Source: Afipia sp. 1NLS2 (GTDB lineage: Bacteria; Pseudomonadota; Alphaproteobacteria; Rhizobiales; Xanthobacteraceae). From it: a DNA stretch of 64,000 nt. Positions 35,807 to 44,619 of this stretch are shown one piece after another. The notes under the pieces were generated by a model that worked only from the letters and a program-made list of their open reading frames with translations, did no database searches and was not told where the DNA came from. The stretch spans positions 310,001 to 374,000 of the forward strand of contig NZ_ADVZ01000004.1 in the NCBI RefSeq assembly GCF_000178995.1, written 5' to 3'. How positions within the stretch are numbered: position 1 is the first letter of the stretch; each line of letters starts with the position of its first letter. Made by a program: the position numbers and the translations under genes.

Positions 35807-36911
35807 GGTGAAGTCCCAATTTTTCCGCTACAGTATCATCGGTCTGCAACGGCAGGAGGCGTCCGAACTCACTCGCCGATTTCGACTTGTGGAGCAGAGT
35901 GCGGTAGAGGTCTACATAATCTTCCGCCATCCGCGTGGAGGAGAAGCGGCGTTCGAAACGCTGGCGCACCTTCTGCCGGTCAAGTGCAACGACCCGAGGC
36001 AACGCTGCAATTGCATCCTCCATCGTCTCGACAACAATGCCGGTTACTCCTTCGTCGATGATTTCCGGCACCGAGCCGCAACGAAATGCCAGAACCGGCG
36101 TCCCGCAAGCCATCGCCTCGATCATCGAAAGACCGAACGGCTCCGGCCAGTCAACGGGAAACAGCAACGCCAGCGCGTCACCAAGAAATCGAGTCTTTTC
36201 CTGCTCATTAATCTCACCGATGAATTCCACACCAGGTTCTTTGAGGAGGGGCTCTATTTCTGTCCGGTAATACACTTCATCTACACGGTCCACTTTGGCT
36301 GCGATCTTGAGCGGAATACCAAGTGCCCGCGCAATCTGGATTGCGCGATCGACGCGTTTTTCAGGTGAGATCCGACCAAGGAAGGCCAAATATCCACCTT
36401 TTGGCTGGAAGGTCGGTGTATGCGCGTTGATCGGCAATCCGTGATAGATGGTCGCCGCGAAATTAGCCTTCGGCACCGGGCGGCGCTGGTCATTGGATAT
36501 CGAGACCAGCGGCATATCGTCGAAGCCGATATAAAGTGGCAGCAGGTCGGGCAAGTCCTGACGGCCGTGCAGAGTGGTGACTGTTCGTCCCGCAATCGAC
36601 CTGAACAACGGAAATTGAAACTGATCGATATGGAAATGTAGAATATCGAAATCGTCCGCAAGCTGCCGGACGCGATCCAGCATCAGCATATAATATGGAA
36701 TGGTGTCACGTATCCTACTATCCAATCGGAGCGCCGTCGGTACGCAGGGCACCAAGTTCGCCGCGCTGATCGAATCGCCGCTTGCGAATAAAGTGACATC
36801 ATGACCGAGATTCACTAGCTCTTCGGTCAGATAGGACACGATCCGCTCTGTGCCTCCATAAAGGAGCGGCGGCACGCTTTCCATAAGCGGCGCGATCTGT
36901 GCGATTTTCAT
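35799..36911 (-). CDS. Glycosyltransferase family 4 protein
   Basis: A 370-residue GT-B glycosyltransferase. The ATG at 36911 (MKIAQIAPLMESVPP) is preferred over a GTG at 36980 because the GT4 fold starts there. GGTERIVSYLTEELVNLGHDVTLFASG is the N-terminal acceptor loop, GRISPEKRVDRAIQIAR opens the C-terminal nucleotide-sugar domain, and EPFGLSMIEAMACGTPVLAF carries the E-x7-E motif. It makes a glycan or glycolipid. The pairing with a debranching-type enzyme is common in rhizobia and suggests a stress-linked storage or compatible sugar. Confidence 0.87.
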   Translation of the reverse strand: MKIAQIAPLMESVPPLLYGGTERIVSYLTEELVNLGHDVTLFASGDSISAANLVPCVPTALRLDSRIRDTIPYYMLMLDRVRQLADDFDILHFHIDQFQFPLFRSIAGRTVTTLHGRQDLPDLLPLYIGFDDMPLVSISNDQRRPVPKANFAATIYHGLPINAHTPTFQPKGGYLAFLGRISPEKRVDRAIQIARALGIPLKIAAKVDRVDEVYYRTEIEPLLKEPGVEFIGEINEQEKTRFLGDALALLFPVDWPEPFGLSMIEAMACGTPVLAFRCGSVPEIIDEGVTGIVVETMEDAIAALPRVVALDRQKVRQRFERRFSSTRMAEDYVDLYRTLLHKSKSASEFGRLLPLQTDDTVAEKLGLHLA

Positions 36912-36938
36912 TTTGTGCTTTCGGTCGTTGACGGGAGC

Positions 36939-36964
36939 AACTCCCCGATGGACCTGAATGTTCC
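36939..36964 (-). promoter_or_regulatory. Candidate EcfG-type stress promoter for the glycosyltransferase operon
   Basis: On the minus strand GGAAC (36960-36964) and AGTT (36939-36942) are 17 bases apart, one mismatch from GGAAC-N16/17-CGTT, the general stress sigma factor consensus in alphaproteobacteria. It is 28 bases from the ATG. Confidence 0.3.
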
Positions 36965-37186
36965 GGACCAGCGCCTTCACGACTTAGCGACACTGCCATA
37001 AGCGACAATCCGCGCCCAAAAGCCACACCGGATGCCCATAATGAGATAGGGCGTTGAGTAGCTTTTCCATCAAAAGAACCCATATCCAAGACGTGAGGCT
37101 GCTCTCCCGCAAAAGTAGCATCGCGACATCGGCCTCTAGGCCGCATCTTCGGCGAATACGGATTCCGCCGGCATAGGGAACCCAAA

Positions 37187-37411
37187 ATGAAAAAGCCTCT
37201 CCTGCTGCCTGAAGAGCAGCCGCGCAAAGCCCAGCGCGCCGATCGGGCACCCGCCAGTGGTTTTTCCCTGGTCGTAGATGGCCATTACAAAAACGAGTAC
37301 CCGGATGAAGCGGCGGCGAAAATCGCGGCAACTGAGCTATTGGGTCGATACCCGATGCTGCTAATCGAAATCTATGACGGCGAGAAGCAGACTCGGTCGA
37401 AGTTTTCCTGA
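37187..37411 (+). CDS. Hypothetical protein, 74 aa
   Basis: A 74-residue polar protein. The C-terminal half (FSLVVDGHYKNEYPDEAAAKIAATELLGRYPMLLIEIYD) is well-formed alpha/beta sequence with natural composition, supporting a real gene. No family is recognised. It sits between the glycosyltransferase operon and a secreted protein. Confidence 0.55.
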   Translation: MKKPLLLPEEQPRKAQRADRAPASGFSLVVDGHYKNEYPDEAAAKIAATELLGRYPMLLIEIYDGEKQTRSKFS

Positions 37412-37586
37412 GTGCTCGTGAATCAGTATGGCAGAAGGCCCTTAAGGACCTCAGCCTGATCGTGCTCGGTGAAGGGCTTTTTCAGAAGAGGCCGCTCCCG
37501 ATACTGGATCATTTCGATATTTGAAGCCGCGGATGGAACTTCTTGTGAAGCCTCGCATTGGCTTCGAGAATTCGCATGGAGATTGC

Positions 37587-38054
37587 ATGAGAAAGATCAT
37601 ATTCGCAGCCTCGCTTGTTTTAGGTGCTTCGCTCCTTTCGGGTCCAGCGATGGCGATTCCTGCCAGCGGTCCGGCGTCGATGCCGCTGCCAAGCGATACT
37701 CAGCAGATTCAGTTCTTTTTCGGTGGAAGAAATTACTGTTGGTATGACGATGGCTGGCACGGCCCTGGGTTCTATTGGTGCGGCTACGCATTCCGCCGGG
37801 GACTAGGTTGGGGTGGTGGCGTAGGTTGGCATGGCTGGCACCATCGGGGAGGCGGTCATATTGGCGGACACGGCGGTCGACATCCATCCAGCATGCATAG
37901 AGGGTCTCCGGGGCGCGTCGGTGCCGGTGCTGTTACACGCGGATCGCGTAGCGGAAGTGTGAACCGCGGTGCCGTTGGACGTGGCGGCGGGGCTCGTGGC
38001 GGTGGAGGTCATAGCAGCGGCGGTCACGGTGGTGGCAGTCACGGCCACCATTAG
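37587..38054 (+). CDS. Secreted Gly/His-rich protein
   Basis: A 155-residue protein. The ATG at 37587 gives a clear signal peptide (KIIFAASLVLGASLLSGPAMA). The mature part has a conserved-looking YCWYDDGWHGPGFYWCGYAFRRG segment with two Cys, then a long low-complexity tail of Gly, His, Arg and Ser. Proteins of this shape are common and unstudied in Bradyrhizobium. Metal binding by the His-Gly tail is plausible but unproven. Confidence 0.75.
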   Translation: MRKIIFAASLVLGASLLSGPAMAIPASGPASMPLPSDTQQIQFFFGGRNYCWYDDGWHGPGFYWCGYAFRRGLGWGGGVGWHGWHHRGGGHIGGHGGRHPSSMHRGSPGRVGAGAVTRGSRSGSVNRGAVGRGGGARGGGGHSSGGHGGGSHGHH

Positions 38055-38137
38055 GTGAGCTTAAATCCTGCGGAGCCCTGTTACGGCGCTCCGATATCGA
38101 CTCTGAGCAGGGGAGCCGGCAGAAGAGGATTGTTGCC

Positions 38138-38437
38138 ATGGTACTCGCTCAAGGCGAATTCAAAACTTACGATTCAGATCGAGACGTCGTACGGTTCACC
38201 ATGAAGAATGGAGACGCCGAGGTGCCTTGCGCTATCAGCACTTCGGCGATGGACAATCTCGATTCGCCGATAAAAGTAAGCGAAAGCCAGCGCGAAGCTC
38301 AGTTCATGCGATTGCGTCCACGCATCGAGGAGCGAGCCGCGCGGAAGATCCTCGATGCCGAGTTCGAGGGTAGGCCTGCAGGGATTATCCTGCGCAGCAT
38401 TGATTTTCGGACGTCAGACAAATTGCATGTCGCATAA
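38138..38437 (+). CDS. DUF1488 family protein
   Basis: A 99-residue protein. The segment RDVVRFTMKNGDAEVPCAISTSAMDNL near residues 10-37 matches the DUF1488 pattern, where the VxCxIS core recurs. The function of the family is unknown. The neighbours suggest a stress setting. Confidence 0.7.
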   Translation: MVLAQGEFKTYDSDRDVVRFTMKNGDAEVPCAISTSAMDNLDSPIKVSESQREAQFMRLRPRIEERAARKILDAEFEGRPAGIILRSIDFRTSDKLHVA

Positions 38438-38572
38438 GAGGTTGGCACGGTGCAGACGTGCACGATTTTATTTCAACAATCGCGATCCTGGTTGACCCGG
38501 TTCATATCTTCAGGATGGTTCGGGTGAAATGCACAATCAAAATTCTCCCGCTCCAAACGCTAGAAGCAGGTC

Positions 38573-38806
38573 ATGACCCAACAGGATTCCGGAATGCCTG
38601 TGAGGCCTAAAATGAAAATGGAGGTCTATTCACATGCAATCAACAACAATGCCCGGTTCGGGAAGGGCTTCCTGATTGGCGTTAGTACAGGCCTGGCTAT
38701 CTTCATCGCCAGTGTAATCTTGGCATATGCCTTCGATCTTAATGGAACCCAGCCTATGATCGACGGGCTATTTCAGAAGATCGTGAGTGGGAATTGGCGA
38801 TCCTGA
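38573..38806 (+). CDS. Small single-span membrane protein, 77 aa
   Basis: A 77-residue protein with a polar N-terminal half and one strong transmembrane helix (FLIGVSTGLAIFIASVILAYAF, about residues 34-55). No family is assigned with confidence. The preceding region holds only a weak ribosome site, so the start is provisional. Confidence 0.55.
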   Translation: MTQQDSGMPVRPKMKMEVYSHAINNNARFGKGFLIGVSTGLAIFIASVILAYAFDLNGTQPMIDGLFQKIVSGNWRS

Positions 38807-39098
38807 ACGAGCAAGCGCATTTCATTTTCACATTGCGCATGGACATCAGTCCTTCGGTGTTGGTGGCGTAGGACGCCAACAGTGGCCATGCATGGCCTTG
38901 ATTGCCGAAGTGAGGACTAACGGCTCGAATTAATTCTCCTCATTTAAGTTGGTTTTGTCCGCAGCATGGAAGTACCGTCCTTGGTATGTCGGAAGACGGC
39001 GGGTTTGGCGTCGGCTGCACACAAGTGTGACCTGGAAGAATCTTTCGCAACGATTCAAAACCAGCCTTTAAGGCTGAATCGAACCGCCGATCATCGGC

Positions 39099-39272
39099 TC
39101 ACGCTTTAAATATCGTAAGACCTAAAATCAGCAATACCAGGAAAATGACCACAAAAACGTAGAACAGGATTCTCGCAATATCAGCGCTCGCAGCTGATAC
39201 TCCAGTAAAGCCGAGCAATCCGGCTATAATAGATACAACTAAAAAAATCAGTGCCCATTTTAAAATTGACAT
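39099..39272 (-). CDS. DUF1328 (YtjA-like) small membrane protein, 57 aa
   Basis: The minus strand from the ATG at 39272 encodes 57 residues with two hydrophobic helices: [21 protein letters not shown] and [20 protein letters not shown]. This is the standard DUF1328 pattern (LKWALIFL..., GI.G..A.IA.ILF...). Members are stress-induced in several proteobacteria; function unknown. An EcfG-like promoter lies about 50-75 bases upstream. Confidence 0.85.
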   Translation of the reverse strand: MSILKWALIFLVVSIIAGLLGFTGVSAASADIARILFYVFVVIFLVLLILGLTIFKA

Positions 39273-39322
39273 GATCATTCCCGTAAAACTGTTCGCAGTA
39301 GGCTGGTAGATTTCGGCGAGTT

Positions 39323-39347
39323 AACCTTTCTTCTGTGTGATGGTTCC
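39323..39347 (-). promoter_or_regulatory. Candidate EcfG-type stress promoter for the DUF1328 gene
   Basis: On the minus strand GGAAC (39343-39347) and GGTT (39323-39326) are 16 bases apart, one mismatch from GGAAC-N16/17-CGTT. The position, 51 bases before the ATG at 39272, is suitable. Confidence 0.4.
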
Positions 39348-39623
39348 GTAAGGAGTTTAGAAGGCGCTCACGGTCCCGCGCGAAATGTCTGCCACTGTGT
39401 TAAATTTCGCGTTGCAGCGAGCCCCTGGTGACGATGCTGCTTGCGATATCAGGAAGCCACGGCAGGCTCGGTTTGACCTAAGCGCTTTCGCGTCCCGGAG
39501 GTTGGTTGGGCAAACAAGCGCCCGCGAAGCTGTGCTTGCAGGTGCTTCGCGGTGGAAAGTAATGTGGTGATGTCGCCGATGTTCCCTCTGGGCCGCAGCG
39601 ATGCCTGCCTTTATGATGGCGGA
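39348..39623. other. Intergenic stretch upstream of mmcB-like gene
   Basis: Together with 39273-39347 this forms a 350-base gap. A 61-codon frame at 39385-39570 is open but resembles nothing recognised and has no clear ribosome site. Otherwise nothing is seen apart from the promoter noted above. Confidence 0.5.
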
Positions 39624-40111
39624 ATGTCCCACCCCCCTTTCAATGCTGTGGTGCCTCTCGTCGATGGCCGCCAATCCGAAACTGCGCGTCTGGTGGCGCG
39701 GGGTACGTCGCGTTTCCTCGCCTCGCTCGGTTTTTTTGCATTGAGGAATTGCCGTTACCTTCTGGTGGCCGAGCCGATCTGGTGTCGATGAACGCGCAAG
39801 GCGATATCTGGATCGTTGAAATCAAGTCCTCTCGCGAGGATTTGCGCGCGGACCGAAAATGGCAGATCTACCGGGCACATTGCGACCGGCTGTTTTTTGC
39901 TTTTCCAGCTGAATTGCCCTGCGATCTTTTCCCGCCCGATACTGGATTGATCGTAGCCGACGGATACGGCGCCTATCAGCATTGTGAAGCGCCCGAACAT
40001 CGCCTGTCTGCTCCGACACGCAAGGCGATGATGATTCGTTTCGGGCTGGCTGCCGCACGGCGGATGAGCCGGTTGATCGACCCGCAGGGGCATAGCATCA
40101 TCGACGAATAG
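39624..40111 (+). pseudogene. mmcB: mmcB-family DNA repair gene, frameshifted at a T7 run
   Basis: The N-terminal half (from the ATG at 39624: SHPPFNAVVPLVDGRQSETARLVARGTSRFLASLGF) and the C-terminal half (EELPLPSGGRADLVSM, WIVEIKSSREDLRADRKWQ, YRAHCDRLFFAFP) are both clear MmcB, but lie in different frames. They would join as LGFFCIEELPLPSG if the T7 run at 39731-39737 had eight T. MmcB belongs to a PD-(D/E)xK-like family (here ADL...EIKSS) acting in mutagen resistance, SOS-controlled in Caulobacter. Loss of one T could be a real mutation, a phase-variable tract or a read error. Confidence 0.75.
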
Positions 40112-40535
40112 GATTATCGTCGGTTGTTGCGGCTTTTTATTGCTCTCCCGGAAACCTCAGTGAGGCCCAATTGTTCAAGCCGACGACAAATTGTCGGAGG
40201 TCGTTATGGGAAATGAACAAAATCGTTCGGGGCAGAAGCTCGCCACTCAAGGAATATCGCTGGATGATAAAGGCTCAGGAGTAACCGACGGATAAGGCTC
40301 GTGCCCAAAAAGCGAGCAGGAAGGATCGGGGTAGAGATCCTCCCGGTGAGTAGCAAGCTTCAAGCCCCAAAGGTAGCGATGACGATCCACACCACGGCTA
40401 ATTCAGGATAGCGACCGGAAAACCTCTGGCTCTGCGTCGTGGATCAAGCATTCAGTCTGGCTAAGGGTAGGGTGGAGGCGACAAGGAACTTGCGGAACAT
40501 GTAAGTGTTCAATGCCCATCATAAAGGAGTGACTC
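40112..40535. other. Intergenic stretch before the YciF-like gene
   Basis: About 420 bases without a clear gene. A 29-codon frame (40206-40295, beginning GNEQNRSGQKLATQGISLDD) has a GGAGG site six bases before its ATG and may be a small stress protein. An EcfG-like promoter match lies near the right end. Nothing else is recognised. Confidence 0.45.
40495..40519 (+). promoter_or_regulatory. Candidate EcfG-type stress promoter for the YciF-like gene
   Basis: GGAAC (40495-40499) and TGTT (40516-40519) are 16 bases apart, one mismatch from GGAAC-N16/17-CGTT, and 16 bases before the ATG at 40536. The leader would be very short, which lowers confidence. Confidence 0.3.
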
Positions 40536-41048
40536 ATGGGCATTTTCAGCAAAGACATCAAAACAATGGATGACCTGCTCCTGCATCAACTGCAGGACAT
40601 CTATTACGCAGAGCATCAGATCACCAAGGCACTTCCGAAGGTGATCGAAAAAGCGACCAATCGCGATCTGGTATCCGGCCTCAAGGCTCATCTGGAAGAA
40701 ACCTACAAACAGATCGAGCGCCTCGACAAAGTGTTCGCAAAACTCGGCCAGCAACCCAAGGGGACGTCCTGCCCGGCAATCGACGGGATCATCAAGGAGA
40801 CGGATGAGGTCGCGGGTGAGATAGAGGATAAGGCTGTGCTCGATGCCGCGATCGTTGCGAGTTGTCAGGCGGTCGAGCATTACGAGATTTGCCGATATGG
40901 CACGCTCATTGCGTGGGCCGAAAGCGCTGGCCATGATGAAATCGTCCGTCTTCTCACGACAAATCTCAACGAAGAGCATGGCGCCAACACCAAGCTGAAT
41001 ACCGTCGCGATGCGGAAGGGTGTGAACAAGAAGGCCTCTGCGGCCTGA
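40536..41048 (+). CDS. YciE/YciF ferritin-like family protein (DUF892)
   Basis: A 170-residue four-helix protein of the DUF892 family. DDLLLHQLQDIYYAEHQITKALPKVIEKA near the start carries the first Glu/His metal ligands. LKAHLEETYKQIERLDKVFAKLG, AVEHYEICRYGTLIAWAE and TNLNEEHGANTKL give the rest of the di-iron pattern. It has an AAAGGAG ribosome site. Members are induced by osmotic, oxidative and general stress; the reaction is unknown. Confidence 0.9.
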   Translation: MGIFSKDIKTMDDLLLHQLQDIYYAEHQITKALPKVIEKATNRDLVSGLKAHLEETYKQIERLDKVFAKLGQQPKGTSCPAIDGIIKETDEVAGEIEDKAVLDAAIVASCQAVEHYEICRYGTLIAWAESAGHDEIVRLLTTNLNEEHGANTKLNTVAMRKGVNKKASAA

Positions 41049-41225
41049 CCCTGCGGTTATTCGGGACAGCAGGTTCGCGCGAGCCTGCTGTCCCGAGAGT
41101 ATATGGTGGCTTGCACACATAGCTCTGCGTAGAAGCTGTGGCGAAGACACATAACCAGTTGAGCCGCGCATTAATTCCAAGTGCGATTTGTTTTTTTGGC
41201 TTGGCCCGAGCAGTTTGTTGGCCGC

Positions 41226-41921
41226 TCAATAGCACCGCGCGGCTGTGATGCGATGGACTTGGCGATCGCCGAGAAGATGAGCCATGAAAGCGGAGGTCTG
41301 GAAGATCGCCTTGAACGCTTCATCGCGGATGCTGAGTCCGCCGGTATAGGCGCCAAACGAGGGCATCACCGCGCGCAAGCCGTCGCTGGCAAAACATCGG
41401 CGCTCAACTGAACGGCCGCGCTGGCTGACCCGCGCCTTTGGATGAAGATGGCCGGCGATCTCGCCGTGCGCCCCCGTCGGTTCATGACGGAAGGTCAGCG
41501 GCCCCATTCGTACTTCCTTGGCAACCGTACCGCCGATCTCGCGCGGCAAGGCTGGATCGTGATTACCGGCGATCCAGATCCAGTCGCGTCCCGTCTGCAA
41601 TTTGGTCAGCGTTGCGCGATTAGCCATATCGAGCCGTTGATGCGCGTCGCGGTCATGAAAGCTGTCGCCGAGTGAAATCACTCTGCGCGGATCGTGGCGT
41701 GCGATTACCGCACACAGCTTCGCCAGTGTCGCGGCCGTATCGTAAGGCGGCAGCAGCACGCGGCGGGTGGCGAAGCTCGAACCCTTTTCCAGATGCAGAT
41801 CGGAAACGACGAGCAGACGCTCTTCGGCCCAGAACAGCGCGCCAGACAGATCGGCGATCATGTCGATTCCGGCAATGCGCACGACATTCAGCGCAGCCGA
41901 TGTAGCTGAAGCAATCGTCAT
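41226..41921 (-). CDS. pdeM: Ligase-associated metallophosphoesterase PdeM
   Basis: A 231-residue calcineurin-like phosphoesterase. The motifs are LLVVSDLHLEKGSSF (D-x-H), LGDSFHD, AGNHDP, FRHEP and GHLHPK, the full two-metal set. Its ATG overlaps the stop of the helicase gene (ATGA at 41918-41921), so the two are cotranscribed. PdeM is a member of the conserved ligase-associated DNA repair group with helicase, exonuclease and ligase, all present here. It probably processes 3' ends or damaged nucleotides; the in vivo substrate is unsettled. Confidence 0.9.
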   Translation of the reverse strand: MTIASATSAALNVVRIAGIDMIADLSGALFWAEERLLVVSDLHLEKGSSFATRRVLLPPYDTAATLAKLCAVIARHDPRRVISLGDSFHDRDAHQRLDMANRATLTKLQTGRDWIWIAGNHDPALPREIGGTVAKEVRMGPLTFRHEPTGAHGEIAGHLHPKARVSQRGRSVERRCFASDGLRAVMPSFGAYTGGLSIRDEAFKAIFQTSAFMAHLLGDRQVHRITAARCY

Positions 41922-44482
41922 GAATCCCGCGCCATCGCCTCTTTCACGAGTTCCTCGGCGGCTTCCGCCAAGAGTACGTCGGAGGCTTCGCCATAGACCG
42001 CCTCGCGTCCGATTTCCAGCATCACCGGCACCGCCAGCGGCGAAACCCGATCGAGTTCCCGATGGGTGATTCGCCGCTTGATGCGCGCCAGCATATCGCT
42101 GAGACGGCGGATGTCCAAAAGGCCGGTAGCGGCATCGGCGCGGGCGGCGCGCAACAGCACATGATCGGGCTGGTGCTTGCGCAACACATCGTAAACGAGA
42201 TCGGTCGAGAACAGTACCTGCCGCCGTGACTTCTCCTCGCCGGCAAAACGGCGCGGGATCAGGCCGGAGATCACCGCGCAGGTGCGGAACGTGCGTTTCA
42301 TCAGAGCGGATTCGGCGAGCCATGCTTCGAGATCGTCGCCAAGCATGTCGGGATTGAACAGCTCATCGAGATCGAGCCTGTCGTTTCGGATCGCGGCCGA
42401 GGCATCGCCCAGCATCCACACCGCCAGGGCATATTCGTTGGCGACAAATCCCAGTGGCCGCATGCGAGCGCGCTCCAGCCGCCGCGTCAGCAGCATGCCA
42501 AGCGTCTGGTGCGCCAGACGGCCCTCGAACGGATAGCAGACGAGATAATGCTTGTCGGCGCGCGGGAAGGTTTCGACCACCAGCTCGCGCGGGCCGGGGA
42601 TTTGCGAGAAGGCCGCCTGCAGCGACAGCCACTCGCGCACCTGCTCGGGCAGATGCGCCCACGCTGTGCGGTCCGCCAGCAACAGCCGCACGCGCTCGGC
42701 AAGGTAGGTCGAGAGCGGAAACTTGCCGCCCATATAGGACGGCACCTTGGCGTCAGCGTCATTGGCGCGAGAGACATAGACCTGATCTTCCATCAGCGCC
42801 TCGTAACGCACGATCTCGCCGCCGAACACGAAGGTGTCGCCGCTCACAAGTCCCTCGATAAAATATTCCTCGATCTCGCCGAGCAGCCGTCCGCCGCGCG
42901 CAATTGGTCCGGTCACGCCGCTACCACCACGCCGCGCACGCACGAGACGCACCTTCAGCATCGGCTCCTCGACGATGGTGCCGACATTGAGCCGGTAGCT
43001 CTGCCGCACTTTCGGATTGGCGACGCGCCAGCGTCCGGTCTTGTCCTGCCTGATGCGCGCGAAACGCTCGTAGCTTTTCAGCGCGTAGCCGCCGGTGGCG
43101 ACGAAATCAATCACATCGTCGAAATCGGCACGCGCGATGTCCGCATAGGGCGCGGCGCTGCGAATCTCGTCGTAGAGTTCGTCCGCGAGAAACGGCTCGC
43201 CGCAGGCGCGGCCAAGCACATGCTGCGCCAGCACGTCGAGCGCGCCTGCGCGCAGTGGCGGGGTGTCTTGCGCATTCTCCGCCACCGCATCGATGGCGGC
43301 GCGGCATTCCAGCACTTCGAAGCGGTTGGCTGGCACCATCACCGCGCGCGAGGGCTCGTCCAGGCGATGGTTGGCACGGCCGATCCGCTGCATCAGGCGC
43401 GAGGCGCCTTTCGGCGCGCCGACGTTGATGACGAGGTCGATGTCGCCCCAGTCGATGCCGAGATCGAGCGAGGAAGTGCAGACCACGCCGCGCAGTTTGC
43501 CAGCCGCCATCGCGTCCTCGACCTTGCGCCGCTGCGCGACATCGAGCGATCCGTGATGCAGGGCGATGGCGAGATTATCGTCGTTGATGCGCCACAGCTC
43601 CTGAAACAGCATCTCCGCCTGCGAGCGGGTGTTGACGAACATCAGCGTCGTCTTGTTGGCTTTCACGAGATCATAGATTTCGTGCAGCGCATGGCGCGCC
43701 GAATGCCCGGCCCAAGGCAGGCGCTCGCGTGTGTCGAGCATCTCGACGATCGGCGCCGCTCCGGCATCGGCGATTACGAGATCTGCGGCGCGAACCTCGC
43801 TCTGTTTTTGCGGGACCAGAAAACGGCACAGCGATTGCGGATCAGCGACCGTGGCCGAGAGGCCGATGGTCGTCGCCTGTGGCGCGAGCGTCCACAGCCG
43901 CGTGAGACCGAGAGCAAGCAGGTCGCCGCGCTTTGAAGTGACCAGCGCATGTAGTTCGTCGAGGACGATGCGCTTGAGCGAGGAAAACATATATGGTGCA
44001 TCGTCGGACGACAGCAGCAGCGCGAGTTGTTCCGGCGTCGTCAGCATGATGTCGGGTGGATAACGGCGCTGGCGCTGGCGGCGCGAGGCGGGCGTGTCGC
44101 CGGTGCGGGTCTCGACCCGGATCGGCAGATTCATATCGACAATCGGACGCTCGAGGTTGCGCGCGATGTCCACCGCGAGCGCCTTTAGAGGCGAGATGTA
44201 GAGGGTGTGGAGGCCTTCACCTTGCCGCACGTCGCGTCCGGTAGAAACCAGCTTGGGGCGCGAGGGTTTGGGCGAGCCCAGTTCCACCAGCGTCGGCAGA
44301 AAGCCCGCCAGCGTCTTGCCGGCACCGGTCGGCGCGATCAGTAGCGCGGAGCGGCCCTCGAAAGCCTTTTCCAACAGCGCGAGCTGATGCACCCGTGGCG
44401 CCCAGCCGCGCGCGGCGAACCAGCGCGCGAAACCGTCCGGCAAGCAGGGAAATGATCGATCGTCGGGGAAGGGTGCCGCCAC
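41918..44482 (-). CDS. Ligase-associated DEXH-box DNA helicase (Lhr-core type)
   Basis: An 854-residue superfamily-2 helicase. Motif I is LLIAPTGAGKTLAGFLP (about 34-50), motif II is VLDELHAL (DELH), motif III is GLSATV, and motif VI is RLMQRIGRANHR; the Lhr-type winged-helix and C-terminal core domains follow. It translocates 3'-5' on single-stranded DNA in family members. It is divergent from the exonuclease-ligase pair across a 137-base shared promoter region. Confidence 0.92.
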   Translation of the reverse strand: MAAPFPDDRSFPCLPDGFARWFAARGWAPRVHQLALLEKAFEGRSALLIAPTGAGKTLAGFLPTLVELGSPKPSRPKLVSTGRDVRQGEGLHTLYISPLKALAVDIARNLERPIVDMNLPIRVETRTGDTPASRRQRQRRYPPDIMLTTPEQLALLLSSDDAPYMFSSLKRIVLDELHALVTSKRGDLLALGLTRLWTLAPQATTIGLSATVADPQSLCRFLVPQKQSEVRAADLVIADAGAAPIVEMLDTRERLPWAGHSARHALHEIYDLVKANKTTLMFVNTRSQAEMLFQELWRINDDNLAIALHHGSLDVAQRRKVEDAMAAGKLRGVVCTSSLDLGIDWGDIDLVINVGAPKGASRLMQRIGRANHRLDEPSRAVMVPANRFEVLECRAAIDAVAENAQDTPPLRAGALDVLAQHVLGRACGEPFLADELYDEIRSAAPYADIARADFDDVIDFVATGGYALKSYERFARIRQDKTGRWRVANPKVRQSYRLNVGTIVEEPMLKVRLVRARRGGSGVTGPIARGGRLLGEIEEYFIEGLVSGDTFVFGGEIVRYEALMEDQVYVSRANDADAKVPSYMGGKFPLSTYLAERVRLLLADRTAWAHLPEQVREWLSLQAAFSQIPGPRELVVETFPRADKHYLVCYPFEGRLAHQTLGMLLTRRLERARMRPLGFVANEYALAVWMLGDASAAIRNDRLDLDELFNPDMLGDDLEAWLAESALMKRTFRTCAVISGLIPRRFAGEEKSRRQVLFSTDLVYDVLRKHQPDHVLLRAARADAATGLLDIRRLSDMLARIKRRITHRELDRVSPLAVPVMLEIGREAVYGEASDVLLAEAAEELVKEAMARDS

Positions 44483-44619
44483 GTACTCTAGCTAAACACA
44501 GCCATGCCCAAGGTCGAGTCCGCTTTGGCGGGGCAGATCGGGCTTGGAACCTTAATCTATGTTGAGAGCGAGGTCCCCGCCGGGCTCGCCTGGCAGGAAT
44601 AGCCTCCTATATACCGGGC

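Noticed and set aside
39385-39570. 61-codon plus-strand frame before mmcB
   Set aside because: No ribosome site and no recognised motif; reported only as part of the gap.
42509-43936. Long plus-strand open frame (475 codons) opposite the Lhr-type helicase
   Set aside because: Low-complexity Arg/Ala/His-rich translation typical of the reverse strand of GC-rich genes; the helicase frame has all motifs.
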